Source: Albidovulum inexpectatum
GTDB taxonomy: Bacteria > Pseudomonadota > Alphaproteobacteria > Rhodobacterales > Rhodobacteraceae
Assembly (NCBI RefSeq): GCF_002927635.1
Contig: NZ_PRDS01000012.1
Span: forward strand, 1-60,926
DNA length: 60,926 nt
Direction of reading: 5' to 3'
Shown here: piece after piece, positions 27,153 through 35,759 of the stretch
Position numbering within the stretch: position 1 is the first letter of the stretch
Layout: the number at the start of each line of letters is the position of its first letter
Translations under genes and position numbers: made by a program
Notes under the pieces: generated by a model
The model's database searches: none
Seen by the model: the letters and a program-made list of their open reading frames with translations, nothing else
What the model was told of the DNA's origin: nothing

Positions 27153-28808
27153 TCAGCGGGTGAACTTCTTGTATTTCACGCGCTTGGGTTCCACCGCGTC
27201 GGGGCCAAGACGGCGGATCTTGTCCTGTTCATAGGCCTCGAAGTTGCCCTCGAACCATTCGACGTGGCCCTCGCCTTCGAAGGCAAGAATGTGGGTACAC
27301 AGGCGGTCGAGGAAGAAGCGATCGTGGCTGATGATGACGGCGCAGCCGGCGAAGTCTTCCAGCGCGGCTTCGAGCGCCTGCAGCGTTTCGACGTCGAGGT
27401 CGTTTGTCGGCTCGTCGAGCAGCAGAACGTTGCCGCCCGATTTCAGAAGCTTGGCCATGTGAACGCGGTTGCGTTCGCCGCCAGACAGAAGGCCCACCTT
27501 CTTCTGCTGGTCGCCGCCACGGAAGTTGAAGGCCGAGCAATAGGCGCGGCTGTTCATGGTGACATCGCCGAGCTGGATCAGCTCGGCCCCGCCCGAGATT
27601 TCTTCCCAGACGGTCTTTTCCGGGTCCAATGCGTCGCGCGTCTGGTCGACATAGGACAGGACAACCGTGTCGCCATAGCTGATCGTGCCTGCATCGGGCT
27701 GAACCTGCCCGGTCAGCATGCGGAACAGCGTGGTCTTGCCCGCGCCGTTCGGGCCGATCACGCCGACGATTCCGCCCGGCGGCAGGCTGAAGGAAAGATC
27801 TTCGATCAACAGCTTGTCGCCCATGTGCTTGGTCAGGCCTTCGACGTCGATGACCTTGTTCCCAAGGCGCGGACCGTTCGGGATGATGATCTGGGCACGG
27901 GTCAGCTTTTCGCGTTCCGACTGGCTGGCAAGCTGTTCATAGGCCTGGATGCGCGCCTTGGACTTGGCCTGCCGTGCCTTTGCGCCGGCCCGGATCCATT
28001 CCAGTTCGCGTTCGAGGATCTTCTGGCGCGAGCGGTCTTCGCGCGCTTCCTGCTCCAGCCGCTTGGCCTTCTGTTCAAGCCAGGCAGAATAATTGCCTTC
28101 ATACGGAATGCCCCGGCCGCGATCCAGTTCGAGGATCCAGCCCGTGATATCGTCCAGGAAATAGCGGTCATGTGTGACGATCAGGCAGGTGCCCTTGTAT
28201 TCGATCAGGTGCTTTTGCAGCCAGGCGACGGTTTCTGCGTCCAGATGGTTCGTCGGTTCGTCCAGCAGCAGCATGTCGGGTGCTTCGAGAAGCAGCTTGC
28301 ACAGGGCCACGCGGCGCTTTTCCCCGCCCGACAGCTGGTCCGGCATCGCGTCGTCGGGCGGGCAGCGCAGGGCTTCCATCGCCACGTCGATCTGGCTGTC
28401 CAGATCCCACAGGTTTTCGGCGTCGATCTCGTCCTGCAGGCGGGCCATTTCCTCGGCCGTTTCGTCCGAGTAGTTCATGGCCAGTTCGTTGTAGCGATCC
28501 AGCTTGGCCTGCTTGGCCTTGACGCCTTCCATCACGTTGCCGCGCACGTTCAGGTCCGGGTCGAGTTCGGGTTCTTGCGGCAGATAGCCGACGCGGACAC
28601 CCTTGGCCGCCCAGGCTTCGCCGGTAAAGTCCTTGTCGATGCCGGCCATGATGCGCAGCAGCGTCGATTTGCCCGCGCCGTTGACGCCGACAACGCCGAT
28701 CTTCACACCGGGAAGGAAGTTGAGCGAGATGTTCTCAAAGCATTTCTTGCCGCCGGGATAGGTCTTGGAGACCCCATCCATGTGATAGACATATTGATAG
28801 GAAGCCAT
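27153..28808 (-). CDS. ettA: Energy-dependent translational throttle protein EttA (ABC-F ATPase)
   Basis: About 551 residues, cytosolic ribosome-associated ABC-F ATPase that binds the E site and gates the first peptide bond depending on the ADP/ATP ratio. Two ABC modules: first Walker A GVNGAGKST, signature LSGGEKRRVALCK, Walker B LLLDEPTNHLD; second GPNGAGKTT, LSGGERNRVHMAK, LLLDEPTNDLD. Between them is the helical linker rich in Lys/Arg (residues about 240-310). The start MASYQYVYHMDGVSKTYPGGK at 28808 is the family N-terminus; the frame open further upstream is spurious. Divergent from nadD. Confidence 0.95.
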   Translation of the reverse strand: MASYQYVYHMDGVSKTYPGGKKCFENISLNFLPGVKIGVVGVNGAGKSTLLRIMAGIDKDFTGEAWAAKGVRVGYLPQEPELDPDLNVRGNVMEGVKAKQAKLDRYNELAMNYSDETAEEMARLQDEIDAENLWDLDSQIDVAMEALRCPPDDAMPDQLSGGEKRRVALCKLLLEAPDMLLLDEPTNHLDAETVAWLQKHLIEYKGTCLIVTHDRYFLDDITGWILELDRGRGIPYEGNYSAWLEQKAKRLEQEAREDRSRQKILERELEWIRAGAKARQAKSKARIQAYEQLASQSEREKLTRAQIIIPNGPRLGNKVIDVEGLTKHMGDKLLIEDLSFSLPPGGIVGVIGPNGAGKTTLFRMLTGQVQPDAGTISYGDTVVLSYVDQTRDALDPEKTVWEEISGGAELIQLGDVTMNSRAYCSAFNFRGGDQQKKVGLLSGGERNRVHMAKLLKSGGNVLLLDEPTNDLDVETLQALEAALEDFAGCAVIISHDRFFLDRLCTHILAFEGEGHVEWFEGNFEAYEQDKIRRLGPDAVEPKRVKYKKFTR

Positions 28809-28965
28809 GTTCGAGCCTGCCACGATGAGTTCGGGTTTGTCGCGTTCTAGCCTTGCGGGCGGTCGGGCGCAACGGTTGCAGGGCGGGCGTTGACATGGGC
28901 GCGCGCGGCGGGGACAACGGCGCGAAGGCAAGCGGCATGCCGGCAAGGCGAAACGGAGCGAGAAA

Positions 28966-29565
28966 GTGCAGGGATTCCCCTTGGCCTGGCCGGGCATGAA
29001 GATCGGCCTTCTCGGAGGGTCGTTCGACCCCGCGCATGAGGGGCACGCACATATCACGCGCGAGGCGCTGCGCCGGCTGGGTCTGGACCGGGTCTGGTGG
29101 TTGGTGTCGCCCGGCAACCCCCTGAAGCAGAGAGGGCCGGCGCCGATGACCGAGCGGATGTCGCGCGCGCGGCGGGTGATGGCCCACCCGCGCGTCGATG
29201 TCACCGATATCGAGCTGAGGCTGGGCACGCGATACACGGCGCAGACATTGCGGCAGCTGAAGGCGCTGTATCCCGGCGTCCGGTTCGTATGGCTGATGGG
29301 GGCCGACAACCTGGTCCAGTTCCATGAATGGAAGGACTGGGAGTGGATCATGCGAAATGTGCCCATCGGCGTGTTCGCGCGCCCGGGCGCGCGGATGGCA
29401 GCACGCGGGGCGCGGGCCGCGGATGAATACGCGCGTTATCGTCTGCCGTCTTTTGCGGCGAAGATGCTGCCTGACATGACGCCGCCGGCCTGGTGTTTTC
29501 TGAACGTGCCGATGAAGCCGATTTCATCGACCGAGATCCGGGAACGGGGCGAGTGGGTGGCCTAG
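28966..29565 (+). CDS. nadD: Nicotinate-nucleotide adenylyltransferase
   Basis: About 199 residues. Adenylates nicotinate mononucleotide in NAD synthesis. [16 protein letters not shown] contains the GxFxPxHxGH nucleotidyltransferase signature, [11 protein letters not shown] follows and the C-terminus carries [10 protein letters not shown] (ISSTxIR). The start is GTG 28966, with GGAG seven bases upstream; ATG 28996 (MKIGLLGG) is an alternative. It lies close to dacB on the same strand. Confidence 0.93.
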   Translation: MQGFPLAWPGMKIGLLGGSFDPAHEGHAHITREALRRLGLDRVWWLVSPGNPLKQRGPAPMTERMSRARRVMAHPRVDVTDIELRLGTRYTAQTLRQLKALYPGVRFVWLMGADNLVQFHEWKDWEWIMRNVPIGVFARPGARMAARGARAADEYARYRLPSFAAKMLPDMTPPAWCFLNVPMKPISSTEIRERGEWVA

Positions 29566-29622
29566 GGATTGCCTTGGTGCGGCGCGCGCGGCACTGTTGG
29601 TCGAGGGAGGTCGCGCGACATC

Positions 29623-31092
29623 ATGCTGTCACGCCGGACTTTGTTGATGGGAATGGCTGCAAGCACGGCGTTGCCGGCATGGGCGGAAGCGCCGGCGCGC
29701 TCGCCACGGCCGCCGGTGCGGCCTGGATTCCTGGGGGCGAATGTCCCGCAGCTGTCGGAAATCGTCGCCCGGGCCGACCTTGGTGGCAGGGTGGGGTTCG
29801 CTCTTGTGGATCTGTCATCGGGTGGAATGCTGGAATCCCTGGGCGCCGAGACCCCGATGCCGCCGGCCTCGACCGCAAAGGTCGTGACGGCGCTCTACGC
29901 GCTTGCGCAGCTGGGGGCGGAATATCGCTTTGCGACGCAGTTGATCGTCACCGGGCCGATTTCGAATGGCCGTGTCAGGGGGGATGTCGTTCTTGCGGGA
30001 GGGGGCGATCCGACGTTGACGACCGACGGTCTGGCGGATCTGGTCGAACAGATGGCGGGACGTGGCATCACGGGGGTGGACGGCGCGTTGCTTGTTTGGG
30101 CCGGCGCCCTGCCATTTGTCGAGGCCCTGGACCCCACGCAGCCCGAGTGGCTGGGCTACAACCCCGCGGTGAGCGGACTGAACCTGAATTTCAACCGTGT
30201 GCACTTTGCCTGGAAAAAGGTGAAGGCAGGTTATGAGGTCGCGCTGGAGGCAAGGGACAGGCGGTTTTCACCGCCCGTGCGGTCGGCGCGCATGCGTGTT
30301 GTCGAACGCGAGCAGCCTGTCTATGCGCGCGACGCTGACGCACAGGCCGAGGAATGGAGTGTGGCGCGCGCCGCTCTGGGCCGTGCGGGCAGCCGATGGC
30401 TGCCGGTGCGGCGCCCGGATCTGTACGCGGGGGATGTTCTGTGGACCCTGGCTCGGGCGAAGGGGATCGATCTGCCGCGGCCGCGCGTGGTCGCCGAGCG
30501 GCCGCAGGGTCGGAACGTGGCAGAGGTCCAGAGCGCGACGTTGCGGGACGTGTTGCGCGGGATGCTGAGATATTCAACCAACATCACGGCCGAGGCGGTG
30601 GGGATGGCTGCTTCGGCCCGTCTTGGAGCGACGAGCCACGTTGAATCGGCCCGAAAGATGACCGATTGGGTGCGTGATGCCGCTGGGCTGAGTATCGCGC
30701 GGTTCGTGGATCATTCCGGGTTGTCCGGAGCGTCGCGAATCTCGGCGGACGAGATGGTGCGGGTTCTGACGCGGCTTGGTCCGGATGCGAACCTGCGCGA
30801 TCTGCTGAAGCCGGTGAAGCCTGATCCTGAAACGACGGCGGGGGCCATCGTCGGACGCGCCGATATCCGGGCAAAGACTGGTACCTTGAATTTTGTCTCG
30901 GCCCTTGCGGGTTACATCAATGGCGATGGTCGCGACATGGCCTTTGCAATCTTCAGTGGCGATGTCGCCCGGCGCGACGCGGTGCCTGACGCCCAAAAAG
31001 AGCGCCCGCCCGGGGGGCGTGCCTGGCTGGGCCGTGCGCGGCGCATGCAGCAAGAGGCGCTTGCGCGCTGGATCGCTGTCTATGCGTCCTGA
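29623..31092 (+). CDS. dacB: D-alanyl-D-alanine carboxypeptidase/endopeptidase (PBP4 family)
   Basis: About 489 residues, periplasmic peptidoglycan hydrolase. The N-terminus MLSRRTLLMGMAASTALPAWA is a signal peptide with a twin-arginine-like SRRTLLMG. Penicillin-binding motifs in order: STAK (Ser-x2-Lys, about residue 88), YSTN (Ser-x-Asn, about residue 317) and KTGT (about residue 418), with the large insertion between the first two typical of PBP4. The start ATG 29623 gives the signal peptide; the open frame begins earlier. The 3' end overlaps the convergent TerB-like gene by 13 bases. Confidence 0.93.
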   Translation: MLSRRTLLMGMAASTALPAWAEAPARSPRPPVRPGFLGANVPQLSEIVARADLGGRVGFALVDLSSGGMLESLGAETPMPPASTAKVVTALYALAQLGAEYRFATQLIVTGPISNGRVRGDVVLAGGGDPTLTTDGLADLVEQMAGRGITGVDGALLVWAGALPFVEALDPTQPEWLGYNPAVSGLNLNFNRVHFAWKKVKAGYEVALEARDRRFSPPVRSARMRVVEREQPVYARDADAQAEEWSVARAALGRAGSRWLPVRRPDLYAGDVLWTLARAKGIDLPRPRVVAERPQGRNVAEVQSATLRDVLRGMLRYSTNITAEAVGMAASARLGATSHVESARKMTDWVRDAAGLSIARFVDHSGLSGASRISADEMVRVLTRLGPDANLRDLLKPVKPDPETTAGAIVGRADIRAKTGTLNFVSALAGYINGDGRDMAFAIFSGDVARRDAVPDAQKERPPGGRAWLGRARRMQQEALARWIAVYAS

Positions 31093-31520
31093 ACCGCGTC
31101 GAGCGTGAGGTGGCGCACGCGGGCGCCCCATTCGATCGCGGCTGCATGCAGTCGGTCGATCTGCAACTCGTGCCGGATTTCTTCCAGCAGCCGAAGTTCG
31201 GCCTGGCGCACGGCGCCATCCGCAGCGGCGATGTCACATGCCACGGCATAGGCCGTTTCCCAAAGCGGTTCGGGCAGCGCGTCGCGCACCATGGCGAAAA
31301 GCGTATCGAGCCCGTCTTCGTCTTCCATCAGGCGATAGACGGTTGCCGCGACCTCGCGGACCGAATCCATGTCGTAATCGGCGAAGATCGGCAGGTGGTT
31401 TACCTGGCGTTCGATCGCGACGAGTTCCGACGTGCGGATGGTTTCGTCGGAGATCGAGACCGTCACCATGATGGCGACCAGTGCGTCCTGCGGGGAAAAG
31501 CTGGCAAGGGTATGTGTCAC
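31080..31520 (-). CDS. TerB-family tellurite resistance-like protein
   Basis: About 146 residues, all-helical and acidic, with the TerB/DjlA-N pattern: SPQDALVAIMVTVSISDETI near the N-terminus with an acidic metal-site-like region, and a second half-repeat CDIAAADGAVRQAELRLLEEI. The role of single-domain TerB proteins is unclear; tellurite resistance is unlikely to be the main one. The start chosen is GTG 31520, preceded six bases upstream by AGGAAG; the frame extends to an ATG at 31577 but without a better ribosome binding site. Divergent from lysS, with a gap of about 110 bases that must hold both promoters. Confidence 0.75.
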   Translation of the reverse strand: MTHTLASFSPQDALVAIMVTVSISDETIRTSELVAIERQVNHLPIFADYDMDSVREVAATVYRLMEDEDGLDTLFAMVRDALPEPLWETAYAVACDIAAADGAVRQAELRLLEEIRHELQIDRLHAAAIEWGARVRHLTLDAVQDA

Positions 31521-31630
31521 AAGTCGCTTCCTGTATTGTTCGCGGGTCAAATTATTGACGATCCGTGCGGCGTTCAATAGGACACCGAGGTTGCGGCCCG
31601 GAATGCCGCGAATTTCAGGAAGATTCAGCC

Positions 31631-33214
31631 ATGACCTCCTTGCGCGACGCAGCGTTGAAATCCAAAGCCTGGCCCTTCGAGGAAGCGCGCCGGTTGCTCA
31701 AGCGCTATGAAAAGGCGCCGCCTGAAAAGGGATATGTGCTGTTTGAAACCGGCTACGGCCCATCGGGATTGCCGCATATCGGAACGTTCGGGGAAGTGCA
31801 GCGCACGACGATGATCCGGCGGGCATTCGAGGTCATTTCGGACATCCCGACCAGGCTGATCTGCTTTTCGGACGACATGGACGGAATGCGCAAGGTTCCC
31901 GACAACGTGCCGAACCAGGAGATGCTGACCGAGCATCTTCAGCGCCCGCTGACCAGCGTGCCCGACCCGTTCGGGGAATACGAGAGCTTTGGCCATCACA
32001 ACAACGCGATGCTGCGGCGGTTCCTGGACACGTTCGGGTTCGAGTATGAATTCATCAGCGCGACGGACTTTTACAAGTCGGGCCGGTTCGACGAGATCCT
32101 GCTGCGTTGCGCCGAGAAGTATGACGAGATCATGAAGATCATGCTGCCTTCGCTGCGCGAGGAGAGGCAGAAGACCTATTCATGTTTTCTTCCGATCCAT
32201 CCGGAGACGGGGCGTGTTCTGTACGTGCCAATGAAGCACGTGGACGGCAAGCGCGGCGAGGTGACCTTCGAGGACGAAGACGGCCGCGAATGGACGCTGC
32301 CGGTGACCGGCGGGCATGTGAAGCTGCAGTGGAAGCCGGACTTCGGCGCGCGCTGGGCCGCGCTGGGCGTCGATTTCGAAATGTATGGCAAGGATCATTC
32401 GACGAACACGCCCATTTACGATGGCATCTGTCGTGTACTTGGCGCGCGTCCGCCAGAGCATTTCATCTATGAGCTGTTCCTGGACGAGCATGGCCAGAAG
32501 ATCTCGAAATCGAAGGGCAACGGGCTGACCATCGACGAGTGGTTGACCTATGCCTCGAGCGAGTCGCTGGGCTATTTCATGTATCAGAAGCCCAAGACGG
32601 CCAAGCGTCTGTGGTGGGGCGTGATCCCCAAGGCGATGGACGAGTATCATCAGCAGCTGCGCGCGTTCCCCCACCAGGGGGTGGAGCAACAATTGGCCAA
32701 TCCGGTCTGGCATATCCACAATGGGAAGCCGCCGGCGTCCGACATGGTCGTGTCCTATTCCATGCTGCTGAACCTTGCATCGGTTGCCGGGGCGGCCGAC
32801 AAGGACGGCCTGTGGGGCTTCATTCGTCGCTATGCGCCCGACGCGAGCCCGGAGAAGAACCCGCAGCTGGACCAGGCGGCGGAATATGCTGTGCGCTATT
32901 TCCGCGATCATATCGCGCCATTGCGTGTCTACCGCCAGCCTGACGACAAAGAGCGCGCGGCGATCGAGGATCTGCTAGGCCGTTTGAAGGCATGGCAAGG
33001 CGGGCTGGATGCCGAGGAGCTGCAGTCGATGGTTTTTGCCGTGGGCAAGGAGCACGGTTTCGAGCCGCTGCGCGACTGGTTCAAGGCACTTTATGAAGTC
33101 CTGTTGGGGGCGAGCGAAGGGCCGCGGTTTGGCGGTTTCATTGCGCTCTATGGCATCGACGAGACCGTGAATCTGATCGAGCGTGCCTTGGCGGGAGAAT
33201 TGGCCAAGGGCTGA
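31631..33214 (+). CDS. lysS: Lysine-tRNA ligase, class I
   Basis: About 527 residues. Charges tRNA-Lys. It belongs to the class I (LysRS-I, LysK) type found in archaea, spirochaetes and alphaproteobacteria, not the common class II enzyme. [14 protein letters not shown] carries the HIGH-like motif and [10 protein letters not shown] the KMSKS-like motif. [20 protein letters not shown] is typical of the class I lysyl enzyme. The start ATG 31631 gives the usual [19 protein letters not shown]. The alpha-helix cage domain follows and length is normal. Confidence 0.95.
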   Translation: MTSLRDAALKSKAWPFEEARRLLKRYEKAPPEKGYVLFETGYGPSGLPHIGTFGEVQRTTMIRRAFEVISDIPTRLICFSDDMDGMRKVPDNVPNQEMLTEHLQRPLTSVPDPFGEYESFGHHNNAMLRRFLDTFGFEYEFISATDFYKSGRFDEILLRCAEKYDEIMKIMLPSLREERQKTYSCFLPIHPETGRVLYVPMKHVDGKRGEVTFEDEDGREWTLPVTGGHVKLQWKPDFGARWAALGVDFEMYGKDHSTNTPIYDGICRVLGARPPEHFIYELFLDEHGQKISKSKGNGLTIDEWLTYASSESLGYFMYQKPKTAKRLWWGVIPKAMDEYHQQLRAFPHQGVEQQLANPVWHIHNGKPPASDMVVSYSMLLNLASVAGAADKDGLWGFIRRYAPDASPEKNPQLDQAAEYAVRYFRDHIAPLRVYRQPDDKERAAIEDLLGRLKAWQGGLDAEELQSMVFAVGKEHGFEPLRDWFKALYEVLLGASEGPRFGGFIALYGIDETVNLIERALAGELAKG

Positions 33215-33242
33215 GGTCGATTTGGAGCGTGGATTTTCATGA

Positions 33243-33278
33243 GGGCGCTGCCGGCAAGGGCGGCGCCCGTTGCGTTTT
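33243..33278 (+). terminator. Intrinsic terminator of lysS
   Basis: A ten-pair stem (33243-33252 with 33259-33268, one G-U pair) with a six-base loop, followed by GTTGCGTTTT. It starts 28 bases after the lysS stop. Confidence 0.7.
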
Positions 33279-33455
33279 GGACGGAGCTGCGCGCGCCCGA
33301 TCAGGCTTTTGTTCGTTCCCTTGCGCTATGGATGGCCGCGATGGCCCGTCCAGTGCGCCGACATCCCGACTTGAGGCTTTGATGTGCCGCCCATCGTGGC
33401 GGGCGTGAGCCTGCGGGGCGCGGCGCGGGGCCGAAGGCAACAAGAGGGCGCACAC

Positions 33456-35753
33456 ATGAACAAGGCGATCACGGATGGTCTGATCTTCATGCCGCCGGCT
33501 TTCGAGGCCGGGCTGGATGTCTGGTCGAGCGGTGACGGATCCGCTGGATCGCCCACATGGCAGGGCGCAGCCAATGCCGCGATCGTGACGGCGGATCAGG
33601 ATTTCGGGTCGTGCCTGGAGTTGCAGAAGCTGAGCGATACGACGAGGCTGCGCTATATGGGGCAGACGCCGATCCTGCCCGGCTGCTATTTGCGGATCCG
33701 GGCGCGGGTGAAGGCGATGAGTGGCAACCTGCCCACCGTGCGCATCGCGGGCTGGGCCGGGGGTGCGGGAGATACGCATGTTGCCGGTGTGGTCGAGGTC
33801 GGACCGGCGGTGACGTTGTCGTCCTATGGCAAGGTCGAGACGGTCGAGGCGATCGTCGGCACCGGATCGCGCCCGGGTGTGGACATGGCGTGGGGCACGG
33901 GGGCGATCTATGGACATTTCGGCCTTGATCTGACGGGGCCGAATGGTGGTGTGGTACGGGTCGACGATATCGAGATCGAGGACATCACCTCGGTCTTCCT
34001 GCGCGAGATGATGGACTGGGTCGATGTGCGCGACTACGGCGCGGTCGGCGACGGGGTCACGGACGATTCGGCGGCATTCGATGCTGCGGATGCAGCCGCG
34101 GTTGCGCGGGGTGGCAGCGTGCTGGTGCCGGCCGGGACCTATTTCCTAGATGCGAGTGTCACGATGGAGGCGCCGGTACGCTTCGAAGGCCGCGTCGTGA
34201 TGCCCGACAACCGGCGCCTGTCTCTGACGCGCAGTTTCGATCTGCCAACCTATGCCGATGCCTTTGGAGATGAGGAGCTGGGGTTCCGCAAGGCATTCCA
34301 GGCCCTTTTGAACTGGTCGGACCACGATTCGCTGGACCTGAAGGGTCGGCGCATCGAGGTGACCGCGCCCATCGACATGCAGGCCGCGGTGAACAACAAG
34401 ACGACATTTGCCTCGCGCCGGGTGATCCGCAATGGCCAGTTCAATGTCATTCCGGGTCCGGCCTGGGATCCGGTGGTCGTGAAATCGCAGGCGAGCTATT
34501 CGACCAGCGCGCCGACCATGCTGACGAACGTGGTGAATGCGGCCAACATCCCTGTCGGGGCGCTGGTGGAAGGCGTGGGCGTGGGTCGTGAGGTCTATGT
34601 GACGGATGTGAACGTGGGCGCCGGAACGGTGACCCTGTCCAAGCCGCTTTACGGTGCCGCGGGAACGCAGGTCTATACGTTCACGCGATTCAAGTATGTT
34701 CTGGATTTCAGCGGGTTCCAGTCGTTGTCGCAGATGGTTCTGGAAGATGTGGATATCCAGTGTGGCGGCGTCGCGAGCGGCATCATGCTGGCCCCGGCCG
34801 GAATCGTGTTTCAGATCCGGGACAGCTTCATCGCCAATCCTTCGCATCGGGGAATCACGTCGATCGGACGTGGATGCCAGGGCATCATGATCGACCGCTG
34901 CCAGTTCATTTCGGCCGAGGGGCAGCTGAACGCGCAGGATCGTCAATCGATCGGCTTCAACGTGAATGGCAACGACGCGAAGATCCGCGATTGTCGGGCG
35001 CTGAATTTCCGCCATTTCGGCGTATTGTCCGGCGCTGGGCACGTGATCTCGGGCAACCATTTCTTCCAGGCCGACAGTCAGACGCAGGGTGTGCGGCTGG
35101 CGGGGCTGGTCCTGATCGGCACGGATCTGCGGACCGCGATCACGGGGAATTCGATCGACAACGCCTTTGTCGAATGGACCAACGAGCACGAGGCCGATCC
35201 GGACTTTGCAAACCAGTATTCTTTCGGCGGGCTGACGATCACGGGCAATGTCTTTACGGTTTCGGATGTCGCGCCATGGTTCAGCTGGATCGTGGTCAAG
35301 CCATATGGTGCTGGCCATTTCATCCAGTCTCTGGCGGTGACGTCGAATGCCTTCAAGGCCTATAACGGGCGTGTGGACCGGATCGAAAAGGTGGACACGA
35401 CCTTTGCCGTTCTGGACAATTCGCGCATGCGCAACATTCGTTTCGAAGGCAACACCTTTACCGGCGTCGATCAGGTCGTGGCGAACCCCGTCCTGCACGA
35501 ACACGTGCAGGCAAGCGCGGCGACCACCTGGGTGATCGATGCCGGGAGCTATCTGCCCTTTGGGGGCTGGGCGCGCGTGGTTGAATCGATCGTCCCGATG
35601 GGCAAGATCACGGGGGCTTCGAACGAACGTCGGTCGGACATGCCCTATGTCGAGGTCGAGCAGGGGGCGGGCAAGCAGCAGGTCACGCTGAACTGGCTGG
35701 CGGCGTCGAAGGGCACGGTGCGGGTGGCAATCCGCATGGACCAGCCGCACTAG
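33456..35753 (+). CDS. Pectate-lyase-superfamily beta-helix protein (GH28-related)
   Basis: A 765-residue protein. Residues 1 to about 185 form a beta-rich region resembling a carbohydrate-binding jelly roll. At about 190 the pectate lyase 3 signature VRDYGAVGDGVTDDSAAFDAA begins, followed by a right-handed beta-helix region with repeated Gly/Asn-rich turns (SGNHFFQ, ITGNSIDN, ITGNVFTV, FEGNTFTG). No signal peptide or RTX repeats are seen, so export, if any, is by another route. Such proteins occur in phage tailspikes and in exopolysaccharide loci as glycan lyases or hydrolases. ATG 33456 was chosen over an upstream in-frame codon because it follows a ribosome-binding-like stretch. Activity is unknown. 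Confidence 0.8.
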   Translation: MNKAITDGLIFMPPAFEAGLDVWSSGDGSAGSPTWQGAANAAIVTADQDFGSCLELQKLSDTTRLRYMGQTPILPGCYLRIRARVKAMSGNLPTVRIAGWAGGAGDTHVAGVVEVGPAVTLSSYGKVETVEAIVGTGSRPGVDMAWGTGAIYGHFGLDLTGPNGGVVRVDDIEIEDITSVFLREMMDWVDVRDYGAVGDGVTDDSAAFDAADAAAVARGGSVLVPAGTYFLDASVTMEAPVRFEGRVVMPDNRRLSLTRSFDLPTYADAFGDEELGFRKAFQALLNWSDHDSLDLKGRRIEVTAPIDMQAAVNNKTTFASRRVIRNGQFNVIPGPAWDPVVVKSQASYSTSAPTMLTNVVNAANIPVGALVEGVGVGREVYVTDVNVGAGTVTLSKPLYGAAGTQVYTFTRFKYVLDFSGFQSLSQMVLEDVDIQCGGVASGIMLAPAGIVFQIRDSFIANPSHRGITSIGRGCQGIMIDRCQFISAEGQLNAQDRQSIGFNVNGNDAKIRDCRALNFRHFGVLSGAGHVISGNHFFQADSQTQGVRLAGLVLIGTDLRTAITGNSIDNAFVEWTNEHEADPDFANQYSFGGLTITGNVFTVSDVAPWFSWIVVKPYGAGHFIQSLAVTSNAFKAYNGRVDRIEKVDTTFAVLDNSRMRNIRFEGNTFTGVDQVVANPVLHEHVQASAATTWVIDAGSYLPFGGWARVVESIVPMGKITGASNERRSDMPYVEVEQGAGKQQVTLNWLAASKGTVRVAIRMDQPH

Positions 35754-35759
35754 GCGGTG

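Noticed and set aside
31555-31583. TTGACG and TAGGAC as a lysS promoter
   Set aside because: The -35 is good and the spacing is 17, but the -10 is poor, so it was not listed as a feature.
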